From Nitrospirota bacterium (lineage in GTDB: Bacteria; Nitrospirota; Thermodesulfovibrionia; UBA6902): DNA of 64,000 nucleotides. The stretch lies in contig JACQZE010000005.1 in NCBI GenBank assembly GCA_016207885.1, forward strand, positions 1-64,000. Reading direction: 5' to 3'. The stretch's first letter is position 1; each line of letters opens with the position of its first letter. The position numbers and the translations under genes are program-made. The notes below the pieces were generated by a model. The model made no database searches and was not told where the DNA came from. It was given only the letters and a program-made list of their open reading frames with translations. Below, piece by piece: positions 1 through 8,943 of the stretch.

Positions 1-65
1 ACAAGTCTTACTGCTTCTTCCTTGAACTGCTTGTCGTATTTCCTGTTCCCTTTTCTCTCTCCCAT
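1..65 (-). CDS. IS3-family transposase OrfA, N-terminal fragment (runs off window)
   Basis: Minus-strand ATG at 63-65 opens a frame reading MGERKGNRKYDKQFKEEAVR up to the window edge. This is the typical N-terminus of IS3/IS911 OrfA proteins, the start of a helix-turn-helix DNA-binding domain (HTH_Tnp_1 type). A strong ribosome site, AGGAGG, lies 6 bases upstream (minus strand, about 72-77). Only 21 codons are visible. In intact elements OrfA is joined to the OrfB integrase by programmed frameshifting; that part is outside the window. Confidence 0.7.
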   Translation of the reverse strand, partial: MGERKGNRKYDKQFKEEAVRL

Positions 66-140
66 CTCACACCTCCTAAGGTTCTAAGGTTTATATTTTA
101 CCTAACCTTTCGGTGTGTACGCTGTTTCGGGGGAACTTCA
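1..140 (-). mobile_element. End of an IS3-like insertion sequence, partial
   Basis: The minus strand carries the start of an IS3/IS911-type OrfA, and its 5' non-coding end runs to about base 140. Read on the minus strand the end begins TGAAGTTCCCCCGAAACAGC, which has the TGA-start and C-run style of IS3-family terminal repeats. The other end lies outside the window, so neither the inverted repeat nor a target duplication can be checked here. The exact boundary at 140 is inferred from this motif and from the neighbouring reading frame becoming sensible just after it. Confidence 0.6.
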
Positions 141-194
141 GATGGGAAAATAATTGCAACCTTTGATTGTCCACTTTGTGAAACGCCAGCTGGT

Positions 195-1886
195 ATGCGA
201 CCCCGAGGTCTTTATTTTTCACAATGGGCATCTGCATGTAAAGTGCAAGTTGCAAATGTTCTGTATGAAATTGGAATAGTGCTTTTTGCAGTGATGAAAG
301 CCCTTCCACCGTGGGCAAACACCGAGTACTTAGTTGCTTTAAGCAATATTCTAAAAGTTAATCGCACGACTCAAGAGGCTATGGGTTTATCTGAATGTCC
401 CCTTTGCGGAAGATTTACGACATGCATTTATGGAACTGGGACAGATAACAACCCATGTCGTTGCCGATGGTGTGTTGACAGAGAGGGTCGTGCAGGGATA
501 AGAATTATATTAGACAACAATCAAGATATTGCACTTAAAACAAATAGCCCTTTCACGCCGATTTTCGAAGAAATAGTTCCACTAAGAAAATCCACGCCGG
601 ATGATCCAAGAGACCCGTTAAGATTCACTATTTCACTACCTCTTCCACAGGCTCAAGATAAGCCAGAGCAAGTTTTCGTTTTTTGGCAAAATCTATTAAG
701 AGACAAGAAAACTATCATAAAGAACGCCTTCATTTGTTCGCTTACTGACCTTCTAAATGCTGGAAAAATAAAACGCTTTAAAGATATCTCTGCACAATCG
801 TATTATTGGGATCATCCATCTACTTTATCTGCTCACGATATTCCACTAGATGAATTTAGTTTAATTGATTTCGTCAAAGAAGGATTCCATCAAGTAGGCT
901 ACGCAGCATTTGAAGTCGGCATTACTCATTGTGGTTCACTTAGAGCCCCTTCCCAGATTTCATCCGATAGCGAATCATCATTTGAGTATATAGGTGTGAA
1001 TTATCCTTGGGAAATTCGTCTACACTCAGCAAATATTAAAAACTTGAGGACGCAAGACAATTACAGATTCAAAGTTTTTATTGGCATCAATTTCCCCCTG
1101 TTACAGCCCACCGCATTACCACCGAAGACATCTTGTCATCATGATTTTCGCGCCCTGTATCTTGGCACATGGGAATGGAGGCTTGTCTGGGAATGCAGAA
1201 ACTGCGGCTTTACATGTTATTGTTCTTGTTTTGAGAAAGCTATCAAGGCGAGCCCATACAGAAAAGATTACTTAGAAATATTTGGGAAACAAATTAATAT
1301 ACGTCCTTCTGAATTACATTTTCATGAAAAAGCTTGCGATATATGCCGAGATTATCCTTCCTCAAACATATTTTGCCATGCGATGTATGCGCGAAGCATT
1401 TTTGAAATCAGATATGGTGCTTATGTCAGAAAACGTATGGTTGAACTGAAACTGGAAAATTACAACAAAACAGATGAAAAAGAACTGGAAATTGTTGCAA
1501 ACAATTTAGTAAGACAAGAGCTTGGCTTTTCGCCTATCGGGGAGAAATGGGCAACTGAAACTGAACTATACAGAATCATTAAATCATTATTTCCAGATCA
1601 ACAAGTGATTCATCACTATCGAAGTCAGTGGTTGGAACGCCTAGAGCTTGATATTTATGTCCCCGGACAAAAGCTCGGAATAGAATATCACGGTATACAG
1701 CATTTTGAGCCGATGGATATATGGGGAGGCACGGATGGCTTAGCAAGAAGCCAAGAGAGGGATTCCAGAAAAATCATTCTTTGTAAAGCCAATAATATAG
1801 AATTAATTTCTTTTACATATGAAGAAGATATCAACTTAAAGAATGTGAAGAGTAAATTATTAGAAAACGGCTACAACTTCACTTAG
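195..1886 (+). CDS. Zinc-finger protein with C-terminal PD-(D/E)XK-like nuclease domain, probably 5'-truncated by an IS
   Basis: The first in-frame ATG gives 563 residues, but the frame is open back to base 3 without a start codon, and the codons just before the ATG spell a zinc-knuckle-like FDCPLCET. The native protein therefore probably began upstream, where the IS end now lies. Cysteine pairs recur (CPLC, CRWC, CRNC, CDIC), suggesting several zinc ribbons. The last 110 residues (ETELYRIIKSLFPDQ, then LELDIYVP, then GIEYHGIQHF) look like a PD-(D/E)XK fold of the Vsr/DUF559 kind with Glu, Asp and Glu as likely metal ligands. Such proteins are often found in mobile or defence regions. The role is unknown; expression after truncation is uncertain. 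Confidence 0.6.
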   Translation: MRPRGLYFSQWASACKVQVANVLYEIGIVLFAVMKALPPWANTEYLVALSNILKVNRTTQEAMGLSECPLCGRFTTCIYGTGTDNNPCRCRWCVDREGRAGIRIILDNNQDIALKTNSPFTPIFEEIVPLRKSTPDDPRDPLRFTISLPLPQAQDKPEQVFVFWQNLLRDKKTIIKNAFICSLTDLLNAGKIKRFKDISAQSYYWDHPSTLSAHDIPLDEFSLIDFVKEGFHQVGYAAFEVGITHCGSLRAPSQISSDSESSFEYIGVNYPWEIRLHSANIKNLRTQDNYRFKVFIGINFPLLQPTALPPKTSCHHDFRALYLGTWEWRLVWECRNCGFTCYCSCFEKAIKASPYRKDYLEIFGKQINIRPSELHFHEKACDICRDYPSSNIFCHAMYARSIFEIRYGAYVRKRMVELKLENYNKTDEKELEIVANNLVRQELGFSPIGEKWATETELYRIIKSLFPDQQVIHHYRSQWLERLELDIYVPGQKLGIEYHGIQHFEPMDIWGGTDGLARSQERDSRKIILCKANNIELISFTYEEDINLKNVKSKLLENGYNFT

Positions 1887-2030
1887 AATGGCGGCAAGGA
1901 TTGAATTTAAATCAATAAGTCAGCATACAACAAAAGCATCGAGCTGACCCGAAATAGCCTCTTGTGTTTTTCATTTTAGCTCTGTGCCCCAAATGACCGA
2001 TGCGCATCGTTATGAGGATAGAAAGAAATC

Positions 2031-2654
2031 ATGAGTGATAATCGACGACACATAGAAGTCCATGTCAGCAGTAAACTAACTGCCGACGAAATAAAATCAA
2101 TATGCGCATATCTTAGACGGGCAAAGGAGCTCTTAGAGACGCGCATAATGAAAAACGGTCTGAAGATATCGTCTAATTTGAAGTATGAGGCCGGCAAAGG
2201 TATTGCAATTACTGTTGACCTGCCTGATGAAGATGATCTCAGATCATTTTATCTAGCTTTTCGCTTCTTCTATTTGCAAAAAGAACCCGCTAACTTCTTA
2301 CGAATTACTAACATCATTCATCGGGTAGCGGATGACGCATTGGCTCGCCAAAACATAGACAACCTCAAACGTCTTTGGTCCGGTGCTCTTTTTCAAGAAA
2401 TGATGCATATTGCTGTAAACGATACAGAAGTTACACCCTCACAACTGTTAGACCTATGGTTCAATGCATATTATTTTCATTCGGACGAGTACAAAAGTAT
2501 ACGGCTTTCCGAAATCAATGAAGTTTTAACCAATGATTTGTCTCGCTTCTTTTTAGCAAACGCTGTGATAGAAGCCACAAAAGCAGTTCTGAAGCTTTAC
2601 GATTCAATCCGTGGTCTAGCAAATCTATGCACCAAGTCTAATTTTGACACATAA
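2031..2654 (+). CDS. Hypothetical protein, 207 aa
   Basis: I do not recognise this protein. It is soluble, with no signal peptide, membrane segment or cysteine cluster. The N-terminal third is charged (TADEIKSICAYLRRAKELLE) and the rest looks mostly helical. The ATG is preceded by a purine-rich stretch (GAGGATAGAAAGAAATC). It lies 144 bases after the nuclease-like gene on the same strand, and is low in GC compared with the housekeeping genes that follow, so the two may belong to one acquired segment. Confidence 0.6.
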   Translation: MSDNRRHIEVHVSSKLTADEIKSICAYLRRAKELLETRIMKNGLKISSNLKYEAGKGIAITVDLPDEDDLRSFYLAFRFFYLQKEPANFLRITNIIHRVADDALARQNIDNLKRLWSGALFQEMMHIAVNDTEVTPSQLLDLWFNAYYFHSDEYKSIRLSEINEVLTNDLSRFFLANAVIEATKAVLKLYDSIRGLANLCTKSNFDT

Positions 2655-2741
2655 CGCCAAGCATTCGAATAAGCTCACGTTGAGGGATAGGAATGACAGA
2701 AACATGAAACTGTTACAGAGACCGCAGGGTATAATCTTTCC

Positions 2742-4043
2742 CTACGTCTTCCCACCAAACACCCTCTTAAATATCTGCCCTACATTCTTAGTATAATCTT
2801 TCAGATTAAATATCTTATCGATCTCTTTCTCTGAAAGATACTCTCTGACAACAGCATCTTTATTGAGGAAGTCTTTAAAGTCCTTTCGTTCCTTCCAGCT
2901 CTTCATGGCGTTCTCCTGAACGATTGCGTAAGCCTTTTCACGGCTGAGACCTTTTTCAGTGAGCCGCAGCATGACCTTTTGAGAGAAGAAGAGGCCGTAG
3001 CTCTTGTTGATATTCTCCATCATCTTTTCAGGATAGACCTGCAGGTCTTTGAGTATCACGGTCAGTCTCGCAAGCATGTAATCAACAAGTATCGTGCTGT
3101 CAGGTATTATCACCCTCTCGACTGACGAGTGGCTGATGTCTCGCTCGTGCCACAGAGGGATGTTCTCCATCGCGGCGACTGCGTTTGCACGGACTATCCT
3201 TGAGAGGCCGCTCAGGTTCTCTGAGCCGATGGGGTTGCGTTTGTGCGGCATGGCTGATGAGCCTTTCTGTCCCTTTGCAAAGGGCTCTTCCGCCTCAAGC
3301 ACTTCTGTTCTCTGAAGATGCCTTATCTCAACCGCCATCTTCTCTATTGAGCCTGCGATGACCGCGAGCGTGTTCATATATTCAGCGTGCCTGTCCCTCT
3401 GGATTATCTGCGTTGATACAGGCGCGGGCTTGAGCTTCAGCATCTTGCAGACCTGTGTCTCGATCGAAGGCGGGATATTTGAGAATGTGCCGACCGGGCC
3501 TGAGAGCTTTCCATAGCTGATAACTTCTCTGGCAGCCTTCATGCGAGTAAGGTTGCGCTTCATCTCTTCGTACCATACGGCGAATGTGAGGCCGAATGTC
3601 ACAGGCTCCGCGTGTATGCCGTGGCTCCTGCCCATCTGAAGTGTGTCCTTATATTTCAGCGCGTTCTTCTTGAGAACAACGAGGAGGTCATTTATGTCAT
3701 TGATGATAATGTCTGCCGCCTCTCTCATGAGAAGCGCAAGCGCAGTGTCAAGCACATCAGAAGATGTCAGCCCTTTATGTATGTACCGTGACTCAGTCCC
3801 GACATTTTCATTGACAGATGTGAGAAATGCGATGACATCATGCTTAACGGTCTTCTCTATCTTATCAATGCGAGCAACGCTGAACTTCGCGCGCTTCTTG
3901 ATCACCGCAAGACTCTTCTTCGGTATCTCGCCGTGCTTAGCCCATGCCTCGCAGGCTGCTATCTCAACATCGAGCCATTTCTGGTAGCGGTTATGCGGCT
4001 CCCATATGCTTCCCATCTTCTCTCTTGTATAGCGCTGTATCAA
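2742..4043 (-). CDS. purB: Adenylosuccinate lyase
   Basis: PurB cleaves SAICAR to AICAR and adenylosuccinate to AMP, releasing fumarate, in purine synthesis. The 433-residue length fits the bacterial family. The N-terminus MIQRYTREKMGSIW is typical, and the fumarase/aspartase superfamily signature SSAMPHKRNP is present near residue 265, holding the mobile loop with the catalytic serine. MGRSHGIHAEPVTFG supplies the conserved histidine region. It is the last gene of the minus-strand run that starts with the ROK kinase; a 120-base spacer holding a dispersed palindrome separates it from the phosphoesterase gene. Confidence 0.95.
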   Translation of the reverse strand: MIQRYTREKMGSIWEPHNRYQKWLDVEIAACEAWAKHGEIPKKSLAVIKKRAKFSVARIDKIEKTVKHDVIAFLTSVNENVGTESRYIHKGLTSSDVLDTALALLMREAADIIINDINDLLVVLKKNALKYKDTLQMGRSHGIHAEPVTFGLTFAVWYEEMKRNLTRMKAAREVISYGKLSGPVGTFSNIPPSIETQVCKMLKLKPAPVSTQIIQRDRHAEYMNTLAVIAGSIEKMAVEIRHLQRTEVLEAEEPFAKGQKGSSAMPHKRNPIGSENLSGLSRIVRANAVAAMENIPLWHERDISHSSVERVIIPDSTILVDYMLARLTVILKDLQVYPEKMMENINKSYGLFFSQKVMLRLTEKGLSREKAYAIVQENAMKSWKERKDFKDFLNKDAVVREYLSEKEIDKIFNLKDYTKNVGQIFKRVFGGKT

Positions 4044-4078
4044 AATATCCTCCCTGAAAAATCAGCTAACAGTATTTT

Positions 4079-4147
4079 TGTCATTCCGGCTTGTCCGGAA
4101 TCGTTAAGCAAAAAGATTCCCGACGCGCTTCGCTTGCGGGAATGACA
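4079..4147. repeat. Dispersed inverted repeat (TGTCATTCC...GGAATGACA family)
   Basis: A 69-base element between purB and the phosphoesterase begins TGTCATTCC and ends GGAATGACA. Inside it are two shorter hairpins (TTCCGGcttgtCCGGAA and TTCCCG...CGGGAA). The same end sequences bound the element at 31982-32062 and are partly present at 24063-24090, so it is a member of a multi-copy family. Confidence 0.75.
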
Positions 4148-4167
4148 CATACTTTTACTTTTTACGT

Positions 4168-4893
4168 TTATCTTCCTTCCGAAAGCCTGTCTATAAGGTA
4201 CGAAGGAAGCCCCGCGTCCTTCATCTTCTTTTGTGTTAATAATATATCATAAGCCGCCCGCTTTATTGTTACGGAATCCGTATCAAAGATGGCGTAAGCT
4301 GCGTCAGGGTTCCCGTCCCTCGGCTGGCCGACGCTGCCTGCGTTGATGATATAGCGGCAGCCTGCCTTTATCTCTGATTGGTCAGTATAGATCTTTATCT
4401 TTCCTTCAGGCGACATCTCTATAATGGAAGGTATATGGCTGTGCCCTATAAAGCAGTTAGTTTCGGTGAAGAGCTTGAAGTTGGCATCGGCATCTTTGGC
4501 ATTCTGAAGATAGTCCCACTCTTCGGGTTCCTTAGGCGAGGAGTGAACAAGATATATGCTCCCGCTCTTGATATTGGATGTGAGAGGAAGGCTGCTTAAA
4601 AATGCCTTGTTCTCTTCGCTCAGTATTCCGGATGTCCATTGAATTGCCGCTTTGGCATGTTTGTTAAAACAGCTTATGTCTGTCATGCCGACCGCCCCAT
4701 GGTCATGGTTGCCGGCGATAAGGATATCCGCAAACCCTCTTAAGGATTCAATACATTCATTCGGGTCAGGGCCGTAACCTACAATGTCGCCGAGCAGTAT
4801 GACTTTATCAACCATTTCTGCCTTGACCTTCTCGATCACGGCATTCAGGGCCTCAATGTTGCTGTGGATATCGGATATCAACGCATAGCGCAT
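4168..4893 (-). CDS. Calcineurin-like metallophosphoesterase (YfcE/MJ0936-like)
   Basis: A cytoplasmic 241-residue dinuclear-metal phosphoesterase. Motifs in order: SDIHSNIEAL (D-x-H), GDIVGYGPDPNECIE (GD), AGNHDHGAVG (GNHD), VHSSPKEPEEW and GHSHIPSI (GHxH). These supply the complete metal-binding set of the family. The natural substrate cannot be read from the sequence; relatives act on phosphodiesters or serine/threonine phosphoproteins. It sits 50 bases downstream of nusB on the same strand and is probably co-transcribed. Confidence 0.85.
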   Translation of the reverse strand: MRYALISDIHSNIEALNAVIEKVKAEMVDKVILLGDIVGYGPDPNECIESLRGFADILIAGNHDHGAVGMTDISCFNKHAKAAIQWTSGILSEENKAFLSSLPLTSNIKSGSIYLVHSSPKEPEEWDYLQNAKDADANFKLFTETNCFIGHSHIPSIIEMSPEGKIKIYTDQSEIKAGCRYIINAGSVGQPRDGNPDAAYAIFDTDSVTIKRAAYDILLTQKKMKDAGLPSYLIDRLSEGR

Positions 4894-4943
4894 ATCTTGA
4901 TTATACCCGAATCAGAGGGAGCGGAGAAATAAGAAAGCGGTTG

Positions 4944-5354
4944 CTATTCTTTCAGCTTGAGCTTATATATCCTGTCAAGGATGCCGTTTATAAACGGAGC
5001 CGAGTCTTCTGTGGAATATTTTTTGGATATCTCAACAGCCTCATTTATCGCTACGGCAGGAGGGATATCTTTTCTGTAAACCAGCTCGTATGCCGAAGCC
5101 CTGAGTATGTTCCTGTCAACAACCGACATCCTGTCAACCGACCAGTTATCCGCAGCGCGCGTTATGATCTCGTCAAGCCGGGCCATATGCTCACGCGTGC
5201 CTTTGATAATGGCATGGGCGAACTCCATCGTCTCGTCATCCTCTTTTGTGCCGGCCCAGAATTCGCTCAGGGTCTCGCCGGTAAGGCCGCTGTTGGTGAA
5301 ATCAAGCTGAAAGAGTATCTGCAGGGCGCATTCCCTCGCTTTGCGCCTACTCAT
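4944..5354 (-). CDS. nusB: Transcription antitermination factor NusB
   Basis: NusB binds boxA RNA with NusE (S10) and supports antitermination of rRNA transcription. The 136-residue all-helical protein has the typical start MSRRKARECALQILFQLDF and the conserved C-terminal VAINEAVEISKKYSTEDSA with FINGILDRI. The neighbourhood ribH-nusB is a common bacterial pairing. The start is fixed by the family N-terminus. Confidence 0.95.
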   Translation of the reverse strand: MSRRKARECALQILFQLDFTNSGLTGETLSEFWAGTKEDDETMEFAHAIIKGTREHMARLDEIITRAADNWSVDRMSVVDRNILRASAYELVYRKDIPPAVAINEAVEISKKYSTEDSAPFINGILDRIYKLKLKE

Positions 5355-5369
5355 AAAAAGAGAGCATAT

Positions 5370-5435
5370 AGCTGTCAGCTGTCAGGATAAAGCTGTGCTT
5401 CATTTTTTCGGCTGAAAGCTGAAGGCTGAAAGCTG
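5370..5435. repeat. Short direct/inverted repeat cluster (AGCTGTCAG / GCTGAAAGCTGAAGG)
   Basis: The nusB-ribH spacer holds AGCTGTCAGCTGTCAG followed by GGCTGAAAGCTGAAGGCTGA. Runs of this kind (agctgaaagctgaag) are typical of small dispersed repeats; no gene is seen in the spacer. Confidence 0.45.
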
Positions 5436-5438
5436 GAT

Positions 5439-5900
5439 TCATAGCTTCTTTAAGAGCTGCGCCATCTCTATTGCAACCAACGCAGCGTCCCAGCCTTTGT
5501 TGCCGCTCTTTGAGCCTGCCCTCTCAACAGCCTGCTCAATATTGTCTGTGGTAAGGACTCCGAACGATATAGGCACGCCGGTTTCAAGTGATACTGAGGC
5601 AACGCCTTTTGCCGCTCCGGAGGCTACATATTCAAAATGAGGTGTGGCTCCGCGGATGATCGTTCCCAGGCAGATAACGGCATCATAGGTTTTTTTAACT
5701 GCGAGTTTCCTGGCTGCAAGCGGTATCTCAAAAGCGCCGGGAACCTTTACGATATCGATATCCCCCTCGGCAGCTCCGTGTCTCAGCAAAGCATCAAGCG
5801 CGCCTTCAAGAAGCTTGGTATTTATAAAGTCATTAAAACGGCTGACCACTATGCCGAACTTGAGCCCTTTTGCCTGAAGCTGACCTTCGTAAGTTTTCAT
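5439..5900 (-). CDS. ribH: 6,7-dimethyl-8-ribityllumazine synthase
   Basis: RibH condenses 5-amino-6-ribitylaminouracil with 3,4-dihydroxy-2-butanone 4-phosphate to form the riboflavin precursor lumazine. The 153-residue length matches the family. Recognisable motifs are [11 protein letters not shown] at the N-terminus, [15 protein letters not shown], the phosphate-binding [17 protein letters not shown] with the catalytic histidine, and [18 protein letters not shown]. It lies just downstream of ribBA in a riboflavin operon ribE-ribBA-ribH; no FMN riboswitch was seen. Confidence 0.97.
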   Translation of the reverse strand: MKTYEGQLQAKGLKFGIVVSRFNDFINTKLLEGALDALLRHGAAEGDIDIVKVPGAFEIPLAARKLAVKKTYDAVICLGTIIRGATPHFEYVASGAAKGVASVSLETGVPISFGVLTTDNIEQAVERAGSKSGNKGWDAALVAIEMAQLLKKL

Positions 5901-5929
5901 TATATCCTCCTTAAAGCCTGTTATCTGTA

Positions 5930-7147
5930 TTATATTTTTTCTAAAAGATGCCCGAGCTTCTTCTTTTTAACTTTGAGATAACCTATATTTTTTTTATGGG
6001 GCGTTGTCTCGATCTGCACCCTGTCCACTATCTTCAGACCGTAGCCTTCAAGCCCTATTATCTTCTTCGGGTTATTGGTTATGAGGCGCATCTTTCTGAC
6101 GCCGAGGTTGACGAGTATCTGCGCGCCGATGCCGTAATCCCTGAGGTCAGGCTTGAACCCGAGCTTAATATTAGCCTCGACCGTATCAAGGCCGCCGTCC
6201 TGAAGCTCGTATGCCTTGAGCTTGTTCGCAAGCCCGATGCCCCTTCCTTCCTGCCTCATATAGAGGAGCACGCCCTTGCCTTCCTTCTTTATCATCTCCA
6301 GGGACTGGTGGAGCTGTCCGCCGCAGTCGCATCTCTTTGAACCGAAGACATCGCCTGTAAGGCATTCGGAATGCACCCTGACGAGCACATTGTCCTCAGG
6401 GAAGATATCGCCTTTGACGAGCGCTATATGTTCTGATTTGTCCACCATATTCCCAAAGACGATGGCGGTCATGTCGCCGCCGTATCTTGTCGGTATCTTT
6501 GCTGTGGCGATCCTTGTAACAAGGCTCTCATTCTGCATCCTGTACTGAATAAGGTCTTTTATCGTGACCATCTTCAGTTTATGTTTTTTGGCAAACTTCG
6601 CAAGCTGCGGAACCCTTGCCATTGTGCCGTCTTCATTCATGATCTCGCAGATCACTCCTGCGGGATAAAGCCCCGCGAGCCTCGCAAGGTCAACAGAACC
6701 CTCGGTCTGTCCCGCGCGCTGAAGCACTCCGCCCGGCTGGGCTCTTAACGGGAATGTATGCCCCGGCCTTGCAACATCTTCAGGCCCGCACTTTGGATTA
6801 ATAGCTGTCTTGATCGTCTTTGCGCGGTCAGCAGCTGATATGCCGGTTGTGACCCCTTTTTTCGCCTCGATAGAGACGGTGAAGGCGGTGCCGAAATGAG
6901 AGGTGTTGAACTCTGACATCATGGGCAGACGAAGCTCTTCAACCCTTTCAGGCGTAAGTGAGAGGCATATGAGTCCCCGTCCGTGTGTCGCCATGAAGTT
7001 CACCGCCTGTGGTGTGACCTTGTCAGCCGCCATTGTGAGGTCGCCCTCATTCTCCCTGTCCTCGTCATCAACGAGCACGATCATATTGCCCTTCTTTATC
7101 TCTTTTATCGCGTCTTCAATTTTATCGAACTTATATTTGCTCCGCAT
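5930..7147 (-). CDS. ribBA: Bifunctional DHBP synthase / GTP cyclohydrolase II
   Basis: The 405-residue protein fuses RibB (residues about 1-205; motif [18 protein letters not shown], with the ribulose-phosphate loop after [12 protein letters not shown]) to RibA (about 206-405; zinc-binding [20 protein letters not shown] and [12 protein letters not shown]). It supplies both precursors of riboflavin: dihydroxybutanone phosphate from ribulose 5-phosphate, and the pyrimidine intermediate from GTP. Both active-site sets look intact. It lies 25 bases after ribE. Confidence 0.97.
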   Translation of the reverse strand: MRSKYKFDKIEDAIKEIKKGNMIVLVDDEDRENEGDLTMAADKVTPQAVNFMATHGRGLICLSLTPERVEELRLPMMSEFNTSHFGTAFTVSIEAKKGVTTGISAADRAKTIKTAINPKCGPEDVARPGHTFPLRAQPGGVLQRAGQTEGSVDLARLAGLYPAGVICEIMNEDGTMARVPQLAKFAKKHKLKMVTIKDLIQYRMQNESLVTRIATAKIPTRYGGDMTAIVFGNMVDKSEHIALVKGDIFPEDNVLVRVHSECLTGDVFGSKRCDCGGQLHQSLEMIKKEGKGVLLYMRQEGRGIGLANKLKAYELQDGGLDTVEANIKLGFKPDLRDYGIGAQILVNLGVRKMRLITNNPKKIIGLEGYGLKIVDRVQIETTPHKKNIGYLKVKKKKLGHLLEKI

Positions 7148-7172
7148 TATTATTCTTTAGCTCCTTATTATT

Positions 7173-7808
7173 TCAGCCTGTGAACCCTTTTTCTCTGAGC
7201 AGTTCGCCAAAGTCCTTCTTATTGTCAGCATTTAGGAGGAACTTTTCAACATACTTGCCTATAATGTCTATCTCTATATTGACCGTATCACCTTTATCTT
7301 TGCCGCCTATGTTCGTGGCGGTAAGCGTATGTGGGATTATCGCCACACTGAAAGACCTGCTGTCAAGCCCGGTCACGGTAAGGCTTATACCGTCTATCGC
7401 GACTGAGCCTTTCTTTACGATGTACCTTAATATTTCAGGAGGCGCTTCAAAAGTATAGAACGTATACTCTCCCTCCCGCCTCTTCTCCCTGATCTTCCCG
7501 GCAGCGTCGACATGTCCTGTAACCATATGCCCTCCCAAACGGTCTGAGAGCCTGAGCGCGCGTTCAAGGTTGACCTTCTGATTTACCTTCAGCCCGCCGA
7601 GATTTGTGCTTTGCATCGTCTCGGGAGATACATCAAAGATGATATCTTTTTTATCGGTCGTAGCGGTAAGGCATACGCCGTTGACCGCTATGCTGTCGCC
7701 TATGCTGACATCCATGTCAGTTGACGGCTTCATGGAGAGCCTCATGCCGTTCGAGGCCTTCTCAATGGATGTAATATTGCCCAATGCTTCAACAAGTCCG
7801 GTAAACAT
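7173..7808 (-). CDS. ribE: Riboflavin synthase, alpha chain
   Basis: Dismutates two lumazines into riboflavin and the pyrimidine precursor. The 211-residue protein starts with the family hallmark MFTGLVEALG and holds two lumazine-binding repeats (residues about 1-96 and 97-200; GDSIAVNGVCLT and KGSVAIDGISLT correspond between repeats; GGHMVTGHVD lies at the end of the first). Its start overlaps the stop of the upstream small gene in TAATG, which implies translational coupling. Confidence 0.97.
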   Translation of the reverse strand: MFTGLVEALGNITSIEKASNGMRLSMKPSTDMDVSIGDSIAVNGVCLTATTDKKDIIFDVSPETMQSTNLGGLKVNQKVNLERALRLSDRLGGHMVTGHVDAAGKIREKRREGEYTFYTFEAPPEILRYIVKKGSVAIDGISLTVTGLDSRSFSVAIIPHTLTATNIGGKDKGDTVNIEIDIIGKYVEKFLLNADNKKDFGELLREKGFTG

Positions 7809-8143
7809 TATTTGCCTGTGTCTACCTGAAACGCATAGGTCTTCTGATATAAAGGGTAAAAAGGAAAGTATTGCACAGTATCTTCCCAGCTGAGCCTTGC
7901 GGTATATTTACCCTCTGCCAGCTCAAGTTCAATGTCTTCATCGCTTACCGGAATATCGTATTCATCTACAAGCCTCATGATCCTTTTCATAACATCTTTA
8001 GGCTTATCGTTCTGGGTGACTATATCCATGCTCGCGTTTATCTCGTTCTTGAACATATGGTAATTGTAGTTAGGAATAAATGTAAGATAAAAAGAGTATG
8101 CTATTACGAGACTGATAATTACGACAAAGATATTTTTAACCAT
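7808..8143 (-). CDS. Small membrane-anchored protein (DUF4845-like)
   Basis: A 111-residue protein with one N-terminal membrane segment (VKNIFVVIISLVIAYSFYLT) and a predicted periplasmic domain rich in acidic residues. It sits between lepB and ribE and overlaps ribE by one base. Short proteins next to signal peptidase genes often belong to the DUF4845 family; the assignment is by position and layout, not a clear motif. Function unknown. Confidence 0.65.
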   Translation of the reverse strand: MVKNIFVVIISLVIAYSFYLTFIPNYNYHMFKNEINASMDIVTQNDKPKDVMKRIMRLVDEYDIPVSDEDIELELAEGKYTARLSWEDTVQYFPFYPLYQKTYAFQVDTGK

Positions 8144-8186
8144 TTCAACCCCCTTTGTTTGAACAAGGATAACTGCCGGTTATTTT

Positions 8187-8915
8187 TTAATGGATCGACA
8201 TGCCTATCCTGCCCCATCTTATCTTGTTTAGCAGGCTGCCCGTGCCGTCCCATGACCAGTATATAATGAACGCCTTGCCTTTAATGTCGCCGATATCAAC
8301 CGTGCCCCAGAAGCGGCCGTCGTGGCTGTTGTCGCGGTTATCCCCCATAACGAAGAACTTGTTCATGGGAATTGTTACCGGCCCGAAGTTGTCTCTGGTC
8401 GTCACGTCAGCGCTGAATACAGAACTGTCGCTGTGTATCTTATATGGTTCTGAAAGAGCAACCCCGTTAACATAAACAGCCTTGTCCTTTATCTCGACAG
8501 TATCACCGCCGACAGCTATGATCCTTTTTATAAAATCCCTGCACTCGCCGCTGAAGAAGGCAAAAGGATTTTTTGTTTCCACGACTTTGTTAAACCGTGC
8601 CGGTATGCTTATGCTGAGGCCCTTGCACTCGTCCTTCTCCTTGTCGCCGGGAAATTCAAATACAATGATATCCCCCTTTTTCGGGGAGCTGAAGGTAAGG
8701 AAACGCGTATCCGCAAGCGGAGGCTTGACCCCGTAAATGAACTTGTTAACGAGTAAATGGTCGCCTATCAAAAGTGTCGGTATCATTGACCCGGAAGGGA
8801 TCTTGAAGGCCTGCACAACAAATCCCCTGATAATGACCGCAAGGATAACAGCTATTATTATCGCCTCTGCGTATTCCCTGGACTTTGATTTATTGACCGG
8901 CTCTTTTGATGCCAA
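8187..8915 (-). CDS. lepB: Signal peptidase I
   Basis: Membrane-bound serine protease that removes signal peptides from exported proteins. The 242-residue protein has an N-terminal membrane helix (YAEAIIIAVILAVIIRGFV), the catalytic serine box SGSMIPTLLIGDHLLVNKF, the catalytic lysine box DFIKRIIAVGGDTVEIK and box E FVMGDNRDNSHDGRFWG. The arrangement is complete. It lies directly after lepA, the classical lepA-lepB pairing. Confidence 0.96.
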   Translation of the reverse strand: MASKEPVNKSKSREYAEAIIIAVILAVIIRGFVVQAFKIPSGSMIPTLLIGDHLLVNKFIYGVKPPLADTRFLTFSSPKKGDIIVFEFPGDKEKDECKGLSISIPARFNKVVETKNPFAFFSGECRDFIKRIIAVGGDTVEIKDKAVYVNGVALSEPYKIHSDSSVFSADVTTRDNFGPVTIPMNKFFVMGDNRDNSHDGRFWGTVDIGDIKGKAFIIYWSWDGTGSLLNKIRWGRIGMSIH

Positions 8916-8943
8916 TTTAACCTTTCTGAAATTTCGATTTTAT

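Noticed and set aside
5439-7808. FMN riboswitch for the rib genes
   Set aside because: No FMN-box blocks found in the spacers or upstream; the genes appear to be read as part of the lepA/lepB run.
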